Below, piece after piece: positions 15,108 to 23,570 of a stretch of 36,098 nucleotides of DNA; the stretch's first letter is position 1, and the number at the start of each line of letters is the position of its first letter. Where the stretch lies: IMG/VR virus record IMGVR_UViG_3300039098_000026, positions 1 through 36,098 of that record. One strand, 5' to 3'. Under the pieces are notes generated by a model. It did not search any database, was not told the DNA's origin, and saw only the letters and a list, made by a program, of their open reading frames with translations. This stretch comes from a virus. Made by a program: the position numbers and the translations under genes.

Positions 15108-17618
15108 TTATAATTTGTTTCTATAATTAAAATATTTAATAGCAACTAATCCTGAAACTATTGTAATTAAGGTTTCGTTTACTGCTAAATATAAATTACC
15201 ATCGGCATCGCCTAACGCCCACGCATCGTGAGGTATTTGAATGCCTGTTGATGTTCCTTCTCTATTAATCCTCAATACTCCATTTTTCTTCCCAGATGCT
15301 TTTATATGGCTAGATGTAAAGTCTGCGTGTGTATACTTGGTTGCCTGTGTTGTGTCTATTTTTTTTCTATTAAATTTCCCAACCTTATAATCTAATAACC
15401 AAATAAATAATTCAGTTGTTGCTGTGTTTGCTACAAGGGTGTTATTCTCTGTAAACCCTGCACCAAGTACAAACTTCTTATCATCTGGCATAAACTGTAT
15501 TTGATGGTTATAGTTTATTGTTTCCCTTGCATCTTTTTCAATCTGTAATAATTCGGTAGGCTCTAAAAACCCATAGTTAAAATCAATGTCAGGGTCTACG
15601 CTTGGTGTATATGTTGATATATTATAACCGGGATATTCATAAGCCACTGCTTGTAAGTCAGTACTATTTGCTGGTAACCCAGTTTTTGAAAACATACCCA
15701 TACTTAAATATTTAATATCACCATCAGAGCCTGAATATTCTTGACCCTGTGAATATCTATTACTTCCATCTAAAACAGTTGTTTGACCTGCCGAGTAGTT
15801 GTCTTCCATCTTAAAGTTAAAATGGAGTGTGTCACCAAAACCTATTGAACTAACATTTACAATTAAATATTGTTCTTCTACTATTAGTTCATTTTGTGTT
15901 CTAAGTATTGCAAAAGATGTTTGTTCATCATCAGTTGTTCGCACTGCTATCGGATTAAATACCGCACCTATACGCTCTAATCCAGTATCTGTTATATTAT
16001 GTGTTTCATATGTGTCATCATACTCATCATCTGATATAATACAATATTCATTAAAGTGTAATTTTCTTTCTACTATGTCGCCAGTTTGCGGTACATTGCT
16101 AAATCTATTTAAACTATCAATACCTACAAATTCTTCTAATTTTATATAGTCGTTTGAATATGTAACTTTTTGTTCTATAAAGCCATTCCAATAATATAAG
16201 TCATACCCATCAGCAAAATAGTTATCACTGTTAAATGTTCCTATTTGTTTTATACCTGTTAACTCTTCAAACGAGTATACATTTTCATATGTCTTAACAC
16301 CAAGCCTTGCAGACTTGTTTATTAACGCCTCACCAAAACTAATTGCATCTGTAATATTTTCGCTTTGATTATACATTAAATCAAGCTGTTGATTGTTTGG
16401 TGTAATTTTTGTTTTTTTAGTTAGTATTGATGTTGTTGGTGAATATTCTATTTGATATGGTATGTCTTCAAATGGGGTTGTTAATGTAAACCCAAGTGGC
16501 ACACTGCCAAATAATTTTAATGCAATTATTCTTTCTATTGTATAAATAGATATAAATAATATTACAGGATTTTCATAAAGTAGCCCATCAATTTTATTGT
16601 TATCTTGGTTATAATATAAAAAGCTACCCTTTCCATCATCATCGCCATTCAATGTATCATATTCTCTTTTTTCAATTAAATAATCTGATAGGTCTAATGT
16701 ATCTGTATAAGTTACACTACCTCTAATAAATGGTGCAACTAAACCATATTGCCAACCAAAATTTGTAACATACAATTTAGGCAATTTACCATATATCGGA
16801 TTATCAACTAATAAATACATACCAGCTGTTGTAGATATTCTTTCGCCATTATCGTTTCTAGGTGTAGACCATATAGACTGTATGCTACTTGCATTTGATA
16901 TTGTTTCTGGTAATGTGTTTTGTAAGTTACTAACTAAGTTATTATGATATTGGCTTTCAAGCAATGTTTCTAGTTTTGCACTATAATCACCATCTTCAAC
17001 CTCATCAACCAAATCACTATAAAAATCAAATGTCAATGTTTCAAAATCTATAAGTCTTGGGTATGCTCCAATATACTCGCCAATTTCAGCCAGTATTTCA
17101 AGCATCATTTTGTCTGGAGAAAAGCTAAACTCTCTTGCATCTATTGCATCTAATCTATCTTCTATTGTTGCATCAATTTCAAATGGTCTATCAGTTCCAC
17201 CAACAACCAAGCCACCTCTTCTTAATGGTGTTACATCACGCAATATTTCAATTATTTCTAATATTGTTTTAGGTGTTCCATCTAACGGATTACTAAATGT
17301 CTTAGCCCCAACATATAATCTTTCTAGTCTTTTTGTAGGTTCTATTAAACCCACTTTATGTTCGTACTGTGGAGTGCCTACAAACGTAACCTGTTCACTT
17401 GTGCTTGAAGAATACCAATAACTTATATTGCTATCACTATCTGTTATCTTGCACTCTGTAAATGGTGTTATTGGGCTTTCTTGGTTTAACCATACATTAA
17501 AACCACCAGTGTCTAATTCTTCACCTAGTCGCCTACTAATAGTCAATGGGTCATTAAATGGTACTGATGTATAATTTGTATTATCAAGTTTTAATTCTAT
17601 TGAAGTTATTAAACCCAT
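15108..17618 (-). CDS. Large tail/baseplate protein
   Basis: This is an 836-residue beta-rich protein with an N-terminal segment (VPFNDPLTISRRLGEELDTG) reminiscent of tail-hub or baseplate proteins that orient the tail tip. The middle has many Tyr/Asn/Asp-rich strands and no peptidase or lysozyme motif that I can find. It lies between the small putative tape-measure protein and the fibre, the place of the distal-tail/tail-associated protein in siphoviruses. The assignment is positional. Confidence 0.65.
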   Translation of the reverse strand: MGLITSIELKLDNTNYTSVPFNDPLTISRRLGEELDTGGFNVWLNQESPITPFTECKITDSDSNISYWYSSSTSEQVTFVGTPQYEHKVGLIEPTKRLERLYVGAKTFSNPLDGTPKTILEIIEILRDVTPLRRGGLVVGGTDRPFEIDATIEDRLDAIDAREFSFSPDKMMLEILAEIGEYIGAYPRLIDFETLTFDFYSDLVDEVEDGDYSAKLETLLESQYHNNLVSNLQNTLPETISNASSIQSIWSTPRNDNGERISTTAGMYLLVDNPIYGKLPKLYVTNFGWQYGLVAPFIRGSVTYTDTLDLSDYLIEKREYDTLNGDDDGKGSFLYYNQDNNKIDGLLYENPVILFISIYTIERIIALKLFGSVPLGFTLTTPFEDIPYQIEYSPTTSILTKKTKITPNNQQLDLMYNQSENITDAISFGEALINKSARLGVKTYENVYSFEELTGIKQIGTFNSDNYFADGYDLYYWNGFIEQKVTYSNDYIKLEEFVGIDSLNRFSNVPQTGDIVERKLHFNEYCIISDDEYDDTYETHNITDTGLERIGAVFNPIAVRTTDDEQTSFAILRTQNELIVEEQYLIVNVSSIGFGDTLHFNFKMEDNYSAGQTTVLDGSNRYSQGQEYSGSDGDIKYLSMGMFSKTGLPANSTDLQAVAYEYPGYNISTYTPSVDPDIDFNYGFLEPTELLQIEKDARETINYNHQIQFMPDDKKFVLGAGFTENNTLVANTATTELFIWLLDYKVGKFNRKKIDTTQATKYTHADFTSSHIKASGKKNGVLRINREGTSTGIQIPHDAWALGDADGNLYLAVNETLITIVSGLVAIKYFNYRNKL

Positions 17619-17619
17619 A

Positions 17620-18075
17620 TTATCTCCTATTTACATTTCTACCACTTCTACTTGTGGCACTTCTTCCTAGTCTATCTGCATTTACATTTGCTTGTATGTT
17701 ATCCCATTTTCTTTGGTATTGTAAGTCTAAAAGGTCATTTGTCTTTGATGCTATAAGTGATATACTCCCAATCACTGGACTTGCAGCTATTAACGCACTG
17801 TACCCAACATACTCTAGTGCTTTGTTTACTTTTTGTTGCAATTTTGCATCGCCTGTATATTTTCCTATGTTTGAAGTTGCAAAACTCCAAGCCTCTTTTC
17901 CTATTAATAAAGCACCACTTATTGCACCAGCCTTAATTATTTCAGACCTTGTTTTAGCATCTTTCTTTTGTCTAGGCGGTTTTTTGTTTTCTGCTGTTTC
18001 ACCAATATCTCCCTCTGCATCTATTGCATCAGTTGATGGCGTACCTATTATTCTAATTATAATTTCTTCTGCCAT
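17620..18075 (-). CDS. Candidate miniature tape measure protein
   Basis: The protein is 151 residues: an acidic N-terminus, a basic patch (KKPPRQKKDAKTR), a central hydrophobic region (about 50-60 and 90-110), then a basic Ser/Arg-rich tail (RSATSRSGRNVNRR). No other gene between the neck proteins and baseplate could be a tape measure. Hydrophobic centre and position fit a tape measure, but its length would imply an extremely short tail. It could instead be a podovirus-type internal or tail-tip protein. Confidence 0.45.
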   Translation of the reverse strand: MAEEIIIRIIGTPSTDAIDAEGDIGETAENKKPPRQKKDAKTRSEIIKAGAISGALLIGKEAWSFATSNIGKYTGDAKLQQKVNKALEYVGYSALIAASPVIGSISLIASKTNDLLDLQYQRKWDNIQANVNADRLGRSATSRSGRNVNRR

Positions 18076-18076
18076 A

Positions 18077-18994
18077 TTATCCCCTCTTTTTGAACGGTAC
18101 TGTTAATACTGGTAAACCACTTAATTGTAAAGGTGCCCTACTACCAGCATAAACAACATCACTCCAAATGTAAGTTTTTACAGTTGTAGTCCCATTGACT
18201 ATTTTTAATTCTAACTCATAATCTTCTGCCTCAATCTCTCCCATAAGTAAATCAAAAAAATGTAATGCCAGTGCATCATCTTTTCTAAATGGATATAGTA
18301 TTGTTATGTCATTTTCAGTAAAAGCTATGTAAGGCATAATTCTTCCACCAAGTTGCTGTTCTTTTAACCTACTGTTTGATGTTGGTTCTATTGAACTCGC
18401 CCCATCAATTTCAGTCTTAGCAAACGTGTCACCAGTAATTGATAAAACAAAGTTATCCCCAAAGTATAAGCCTTTAATTCCAAGTGTTGCATCTTCTGCT
18501 GTAATCGTAGCCTCTCCACTCATTGTTACTTGTTGATATTTAGTGCCCTGTATTGTTTTTGTTGCAAATGCTGTTGGCTTATTAAAACCCCAAGCTATTG
18601 AATATGTAGTAGTTCCATATATGTGTTGTGTAACCTTACCATTATATTGACCATCATTTTCATCAAATATAAGTTTGTAAATATCGTTAATTACTTCTGT
18701 TGCATTCTCTTTGATATCTAGCCAAAAGTTTACTGTGAATGGTGTTATAACAGCATATGTGCCACCTACTGGGTCGTAAGGTGTTATTGGCGTACTAACT
18801 ACGCCCCTAACTTCTTCACTTGCTATTTGCTGTTTAATCATCTCATCTGATGTTTGGTTAAACCTTTCAAGTGAGCTGTCAAAACGCTCGTTTTCTAGTG
18901 GGTTAAAATCAGCGTAAATGTCATACGCTTTGCTCCCATTATCATTAAACCAGTCGTTAAATGTATTTGCTATTATTTGTGTTTCTGTTATCAT
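18077..18994 (-). CDS. Tail protein (tube or completion type)
   Basis: The 305-residue protein is beta-rich after an N-terminal helical segment, with repeated strands (FTVNFWLDIKEN, VTMSGEATITAED, DYELELKIVNGTT) like tail-tube or baseplate-ring folds. It follows the neck genes and precedes the putative tape measure, the position of a tail tube or terminator protein. No sequence signature lets me choose. Confidence 0.55.
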   Translation of the reverse strand: MITETQIIANTFNDWFNDNGSKAYDIYADFNPLENERFDSSLERFNQTSDEMIKQQIASEEVRGVVSTPITPYDPVGGTYAVITPFTVNFWLDIKENATEVINDIYKLIFDENDGQYNGKVTQHIYGTTTYSIAWGFNKPTAFATKTIQGTKYQQVTMSGEATITAEDATLGIKGLYFGDNFVLSITGDTFAKTEIDGASSIEPTSNSRLKEQQLGGRIMPYIAFTENDITILYPFRKDDALALHFFDLLMGEIEAEDYELELKIVNGTTTVKTYIWSDVVYAGSRAPLQLSGLPVLTVPFKKRG

Positions 18995-19275
18995 TGAACT
19001 CTAATGCCTCCTAATAATTTTGCTATAATCTCTACTGCCTCATCTGTTCTTTCATTAGCCCATTTGTAATGCTTATTTTTTTTCCCTCTTATAATTGCGT
19101 TATCGTTTAATATAGTTCCGTGTGGTGCATTTTGACCACCTATTTTAAAAAACACTTCAAACTCACCATTTGATGCCAATGCCGTAAAACTCTTTCTAAG
19201 GTCACCATTTAAGTATGGTGAATTATTATAAATATATGCTCTTAGCTTATTGCCAGAGTTTTGTATATATGCCAT
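18991..19275 (-). CDS. Neck protein, HK97 gp10-like candidate
   Basis: The protein is 94 residues. The segment FFKIGGQNAPHGTILND and a C-terminal helix (ERTDEAVEIIAKLLGG) match the pattern of short head-tail joining proteins of the HK97 gp10 type. The gene overlaps the next tail gene by four bases. Confidence 0.6.
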   Translation of the reverse strand: MAYIQNSGNKLRAYIYNNSPYLNGDLRKSFTALASNGEFEVFFKIGGQNAPHGTILNDNAIIRGKKNKHYKWANERTDEAVEIIAKLLGGIRVQ

Positions 19276-19276
19276 C

Positions 19277-19606
19277 TTATTCTCCTAAATCTAAAACCCA
19301 AGCAATTTGATTTCTTGCATACCTAGATTTTGCATTGTTTGTTTCTGGTGTTATTCTCTTAATTGAGTATGGTATAGTCGCATCTTCTGTTTGGAATTTA
19401 TCGTGTAATGTATATGAGCCTTCCGCACTTAATCTAATTGTCTGTAATGCACTTATATAATCCATACCTTGTATAATATCGTTTTGCACTCCATACTTTC
19501 TAGTTGTCAGTTCTTCGTAGTTTCTTTCATATTCTTTGCCATCTGCTGTAATCAACTTGCCACGCTTTAATTGGTTTTTATTATTCCTTGCTAATAACCA
19601 AGCCAT
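19277..19606 (-). CDS. Head completion / stopper-like protein
   Basis: The protein is 109 residues and starts with a basic segment (ARNNKNQLKRGKL), followed by beta strands around LQTIRLSAEGSYTLHD. Its size and place directly after the connector suggest the stopper that closes the portal. Assignment is positional. Its start overlaps the connector stop by one base. Confidence 0.58.
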   Translation of the reverse strand: MAWLLARNNKNQLKRGKLITADGKEYERNYEELTTRKYGVQNDIIQGMDYISALQTIRLSAEGSYTLHDKFQTEDATIPYSIKRITPETNNAKSRYARNQIAWVLDLGE

Positions 19607-20109
19607 TAAATCACCTCATTTGGAAATAACACATTAAACCCATACAACATATTAAGTTGTTTTAAAAGTATTGTGTACACTTCCTGATTAACTGTAATGC
19701 TCCCCTCTCTGCCATTATAAACGCCCTCTTTAAGTCCATTGATGTAGCTTATAATCAAAGAGCTTTGAGCGTACCTAAACGCATCCTGTCTTTCACTTGT
19801 AAGCGTAGTGTCCTCACTATAATCATCGCTATCTAAATACTCTTGCATTTGTGTAAGCGTGCCGTGTCTATACCAATAAAACGGTCTGCCATATTCATCC
19901 ACGTAAGAAGTTAGCCCAGCCTCTACATCGCTGTTCTTAAACATATTCTCATTATGTGCTTTAATGTAATTTAACACATCTATATAAGCCATACTGATTA
20001 TGCTGTCAGCACTTAGTCCGTTTTGTGCCTTAATCTCATAGTCAAGGTCAAACCCACCAACATTATTTGTCATCCAGTCAACACTGGTTATTGTTCTTAA
20101 ATCTGCCAT
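19606..20109 (-). CDS. Head-tail connector (adaptor) protein
   Basis: This 167-residue, mainly helical protein (SLIISYINGLKEG, YTILLKQLNMLYG) comes after the capsid gene and before the stopper candidate, as in HK97 gp6/SPP1 gp15-type adaptors that bind under the portal. Family inferred from order and helical content. Confidence 0.62.
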   Translation of the reverse strand: MADLRTITSVDWMTNNVGGFDLDYEIKAQNGLSADSIISMAYIDVLNYIKAHNENMFKNSDVEAGLTSYVDEYGRPFYWYRHGTLTQMQEYLDSDDYSEDTTLTSERQDAFRYAQSSLIISYINGLKEGVYNGREGSITVNQEVYTILLKQLNMLYGFNVLFPNEVI

Positions 20110-20112
20110 TTA

Positions 20113-20439
20113 TTACTCCTTTATTAAAATCTTTGTAAACCCTTGTGTAAATATGTCTAGTCTTAGTTCTTCTTTAAATTTCTTCCTAAATGCTTTCTCA
20201 AACCTTTCATATGCCTCTGCACATTTCTTTGCACTTGTGTGTTCTGATGTTATCTCTAACATAGCATTTTGTTCATTATCAAAACCAAATACTGTAAGTG
20301 TTATCCCATCTGCAAATAAACCCTTCTTAGCCCTTTGCTCTTTGAATATTTTGTCATCCTTGTTTAGCTCGTTAAATTTGTCCTGCTTTAGTGTGCTTGT
20401 GTAGCCAGCCCTGATAAAGTTTAGTTTAGTATATTTCAT
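20113..20439 (-). CDS. Hypothetical protein between capsid and connector
   Basis: The gene encodes 108 residues, basic, with a central beta pair (GITLTVFGFDNEQNAMLEI) and a basic helix (AEAYERFEKAFRKKFKEEL). It is separated from the capsid gene by a stable hairpin. A decoration or head-completion role is possible; not recognised. Confidence 0.6.
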   Translation of the reverse strand: MKYTKLNFIRAGYTSTLKQDKFNELNKDDKIFKEQRAKKGLFADGITLTVFGFDNEQNAMLEITSEHTSAKKCAEAYERFEKAFRKKFKEELRLDIFTQGFTKILIKE

Positions 20440-20467
20440 ATTTTCTCCTTAATTTTTTGTAATGGTA

Positions 20468-20489
20468 AGGGGTTTTTGAAGCCACCCCT
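20468..20489 (-). promoter_or_regulatory. Hairpin after the capsid gene
   Basis: AGGGGT/ACCCCT (20468-20473 and 20484-20489) forms a 6-bp stem with a 10-nt loop, just downstream of the capsid stop. There is no T run in either direction, so it is more likely an mRNA-end stabiliser or processing point, or a weak attenuator that keeps capsid expression above that of the connectors. Confidence 0.55.
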
Positions 20490-20537
20490 AAAAACTTATA
20501 ATTATTAAATTGTATAATTATTCATAGTTATGTATAA

Positions 20538-21728
20538 TTATGCCTTACTTACCACAGTAGTGTTACCACCTGAAACTGCTTCATCAGAACTATCTACAAC
20601 TGCTACTGTAATTTTATGTCCAGTAGTTGCTGTGATGTCATCACCGTAAGTCCAGTCAGTCCAACCACTTAGGTCATCACCAAAACTGAATGTAGGTGCA
20701 ACTGTTGCGTGAGTACTATACACGTAGCTATAATCACTTGTATTACCAATTACAGTATCAAGTGTCAATAGTGTATCGCCTGAAGCAGTACCTTCAACAG
20801 ATGTAACTGTTAATACTCTCATATCAAAGCTTAGGTAAATTGATTTAACACCTCTGTGTCCATCAGGGAATACAAACGCATCACTTAATGAACGGTTTTG
20901 GTATAAGTATCCATCACCCTTAGTATGTGCACCGGGTGCGAAGAAGTATACTGAATTAATTTTAGGTACAATAGAACATCTTGCCTTATCAGTAATAACG
21001 TAGTTAATAGGTGAGCTTTCCGCTACATCCCCATCAAAACCAGCTTCACCAGCATTTGTATTTGCTGAGTAACTAGGTTTAGTGTAAAATCTTTCTACAT
21101 CATATACTTCTATGATAGCAATACCATCAATAGCAGTAATTCTTGTTTCTAAAGCTACTCCACCTTGAGCTACTTGTGTAAACTCAATTTTTCTTGTTAA
21201 TTCACTTGAGCGTTCTAGTAAATCCATTTGCTCAGAACTAATAAATACCTCTAGGTCTTTTCTGTATCTACGAACTTTTGCCAAAGATGCTTTCATCAAT
21301 GTATAGATAGTTCCAACTGCTGGTGTTTCATCAATATACAGACTAGCTGCGATTGCTGCTGCTGAAACGTTACCGAAGAATATTGCATCCAATTCTGGAT
21401 TTGCGTGTTCTTGGATAAACACTTTAGTTACGTTAGCTGCACTTGCAGTACTGTTAGTTTCATCAACTCTTGCGATGTCTACTTGAAACTCTACATCTCT
21501 ATCGTGTGCTACTGTATAAGTAACATCTGCTTGCGTGATTACACTTGTGTTCCAAGTGTTCTCGGTATGGTTACCATAACCACCCGTTTGCATAGTTGTA
21601 AAATGGAATGTTTTAGCGTTTAGCCAATTAACATTGTTTGTAATATACTTTGCTGCGAATGTGCCCTCAGCCATTGCTTCAAGTATTTCGGCTTCCCATT
21701 TAGAAGCCAAGTTATATGTATTTGCCAT
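20538..21728 (-). CDS. Major capsid protein
   Basis: The 396-residue protein sits after the scaffold in the canonical order. It starts MANTYNLASKWEAEI, has an E-loop-like region, then RKDLEVFISSEQMDLL and a hydrophobic FAPGAHTKGDGYLYQNR stretch common in SPP1-like HK97-fold capsid proteins. After about residue 305 there is an additional Thr/Ser/Asp-rich beta domain (VLTVTSVEGTASGDTLLTL onward), probably a surface immunoglobulin-like or decoration domain. Confidence 0.82.
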   Translation of the reverse strand: MANTYNLASKWEAEILEAMAEGTFAAKYITNNVNWLNAKTFHFTTMQTGGYGNHTENTWNTSVITQADVTYTVAHDRDVEFQVDIARVDETNSTASAANVTKVFIQEHANPELDAIFFGNVSAAAIAASLYIDETPAVGTIYTLMKASLAKVRRYRKDLEVFISSEQMDLLERSSELTRKIEFTQVAQGGVALETRITAIDGIAIIEVYDVERFYTKPSYSANTNAGEAGFDGDVAESSPINYVITDKARCSIVPKINSVYFFAPGAHTKGDGYLYQNRSLSDAFVFPDGHRGVKSIYLSFDMRVLTVTSVEGTASGDTLLTLDTVIGNTSDYSYVYSTHATVAPTFSFGDDLSGWTDWTYGDDITATTGHKITVAVVDSSDEAVSGGNTTVVSKA

Positions 21729-21741
21729 TTAATTTCTCCTT

Positions 21742-22287
21742 TTAATATCTTAGATTTTTATTTGTACCAGCTCCCCATTCTTTCTTTTCTGGTTTCGCTG
21801 GTTTAGTATCGGCTATTACTTGTTTAGGCGAGTTAGCCAATTTACCCGTTACGCCTTTCTCAATTTGCTCTGCTATATAGCTTTTTAGTCCAGCTATGTT
21901 TTCAAGCATTTTGTCATTATCGGTGTTAGCCACCATATCAACAAATTTGTTGCTTAGACCCTCTTCGCTTAGTTTATTTAAAGCGTTGAACTTAGCCTCT
22001 TTGTTTGCAAACGATTTTCTCTGCTCTTCAAACTTTTCTTGTTCACTTAGCGTTGCCAATCTTTCAGCTTCTGACCTTTTAAAGTCAGCCTCTTTATTTG
22101 CTTTCTCTAAGACCTTTTCAGTCCTCTTTGCAATAATCTCTTCAATCTTTGCATTTTGTTCTGGTGTAAAATCTACTTTCGCATTTCCCGCTTCCGCACT
22201 GCTGGTAGCATCTTTTACTTCTGGTGTAACATCTGGTGTTACTACTGGTTCTGTGGCTTTTACAACCCCTTTGTTTTCTTCTGACAT
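21742..22287 (-). CDS. Capsid scaffold protein (DUF4355-like)
   Basis: The 181-residue protein has the composition of scaffolds: an acidic disordered N-terminus (VVTPDVTPEVKDATSS), a long charged coiled-coil (about 45-105, with ERLATLSEQEKFEEQRK) and a lysine-rich tail ending KKEWGAGTNKNLRY. This fits the DUF4355 family found just before capsid genes. It guides procapsid assembly and is expected to leave before DNA packaging. Confidence 0.82.
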   Translation of the reverse strand: MSEENKGVVKATEPVVTPDVTPEVKDATSSAEAGNAKVDFTPEQNAKIEEIIAKRTEKVLEKANKEADFKRSEAERLATLSEQEKFEEQRKSFANKEAKFNALNKLSEEGLSNKFVDMVANTDNDKMLENIAGLKSYIAEQIEKGVTGKLANSPKQVIADTKPAKPEKKEWGAGTNKNLRY

Positions 22288-22367
22288 ATTGTTCTCCTAG
22301 TTTATAGTTCTCCAACTCTTATTTTAGTTTAAAGTCCTCCGACCTGTAATGTTCCCATCACTATATA

Positions 22368-23570
22368 TTAAAATTCAGGCTTAAATTTCTCAAACTTGAA
22401 CTCAATATTCTCTTTGTTTGACTGTCTATAAAATGGTATGTTATTCCTCTTAGCTACTTTACCCAATCTTGTAAGTTTTGCTTGGTTGTTTTTAACCAAC
22501 TGTCTTGCTCGTATTCTTTCGTTCTCTGTCAATGCGTTAGCCTCAACCTGTTTATACTGTCGTACTTTTCTTTGTAGTTTTCGTTGCTCTTGCTCTATTG
22601 CGTATGTTTGCTTAGACTTAGCACTATTCACGCTACCGCTCTTATTTGTCTTGGCATCGTTTGGTGCTTGCGGTCTATCAAACCCACTAGGAGCTTTTGT
22701 AACCGTGTGTCTACAATTAAAGTGGAACAATCCTGCTCTTCCTCGTTCTTGTATTACACTACTCAGTAATGGTAAATTATTCCATCTACCCCTACGCCCT
22801 TGTCTATAAACATCATCTATATAATATTTGCCTTGATGTGGTCTACACGCATCACTTGCACTTGCGTGCTCACTTACGAATACCCTATCATCCTCATCAC
22901 TTACTACTGCTCCGCCACCCTCTAACATTGTCTTCTGTGAGTTCTCACGTATAACGCCTGTATTGTAGCTTGCTAACGATGTTCTTCTATTGTTGCTTGA
23001 TACCTTGCCAGTAACGCCCTTAGCTGTTGAGCTTCTTGTAGTGTCATCTATTATCTCGTATAGTGTCTTCTTTTGCCCTAGTTGTTTTGATGCGAACACC
23101 GCACCTACTATTGCACCAGTCAATAACGCTAATTCTGTTTGTTGTGTATTAACTGCTGTTGCTTGGCTTTGTCTGCTAGCCTCTTTTGTGTTATCTCGTA
23201 TTGCATCTGCTTGTTGTGTTGTTTGTGGTATTACTTCCGTTACTTCATCAGCTTCCTCTACTGCATTTTTAACACCCACTTGAAACGCACTGCCTAAATC
23301 ATTGTCAATCACTATCTCAACTTGGCTTTGTGCCTTTCTAACGGTTTTAGTATTATCTTTGAGTAATCTATCACCAAACTTGTTAAAGTCTGTTAGAAGC
23401 CCTAATAAGTACGTGTTGATGTTTTCTATATCTTGTATATCAACATTCTTTAAACCCTTGAATAACTTAGTACGGTTTTTAAGCATTTGTGTTTCTTGCG
23501 TTTGGGTTACCTCAAACATATCGTTGCCATTGCTTAATCCGCTACTATCAAAATTGCTTGTGTTAGCCAT
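22368..23570 (-). CDS. Minor head protein (phage_min_cap2 / MuF-like)
   Basis: The protein is 400 residues. The C-terminal half contains FVSEHASASDACRPHQGKYY and GLFHFNCRHTVTKAPSG, the conserved Cys/His blocks of minor capsid type 2 proteins, related to SPP1 gp7/MuF. The N-terminal half is helical, with ASRQSQATAVNTQQTELALL. It lies directly after the portal (start overlaps the portal stop by one base) and is probably injected or needed for head morphogenesis. Confidence 0.85.
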   Translation of the reverse strand: MANTSNFDSSGLSNGNDMFEVTQTQETQMLKNRTKLFKGLKNVDIQDIENINTYLLGLLTDFNKFGDRLLKDNTKTVRKAQSQVEIVIDNDLGSAFQVGVKNAVEEADEVTEVIPQTTQQADAIRDNTKEASRQSQATAVNTQQTELALLTGAIVGAVFASKQLGQKKTLYEIIDDTTRSSTAKGVTGKVSSNNRRTSLASYNTGVIRENSQKTMLEGGGAVVSDEDDRVFVSEHASASDACRPHQGKYYIDDVYRQGRRGRWNNLPLLSSVIQERGRAGLFHFNCRHTVTKAPSGFDRPQAPNDAKTNKSGSVNSAKSKQTYAIEQEQRKLQRKVRQYKQVEANALTENERIRARQLVKNNQAKLTRLGKVAKRNNIPFYRQSNKENIEFKFEKFKPEF

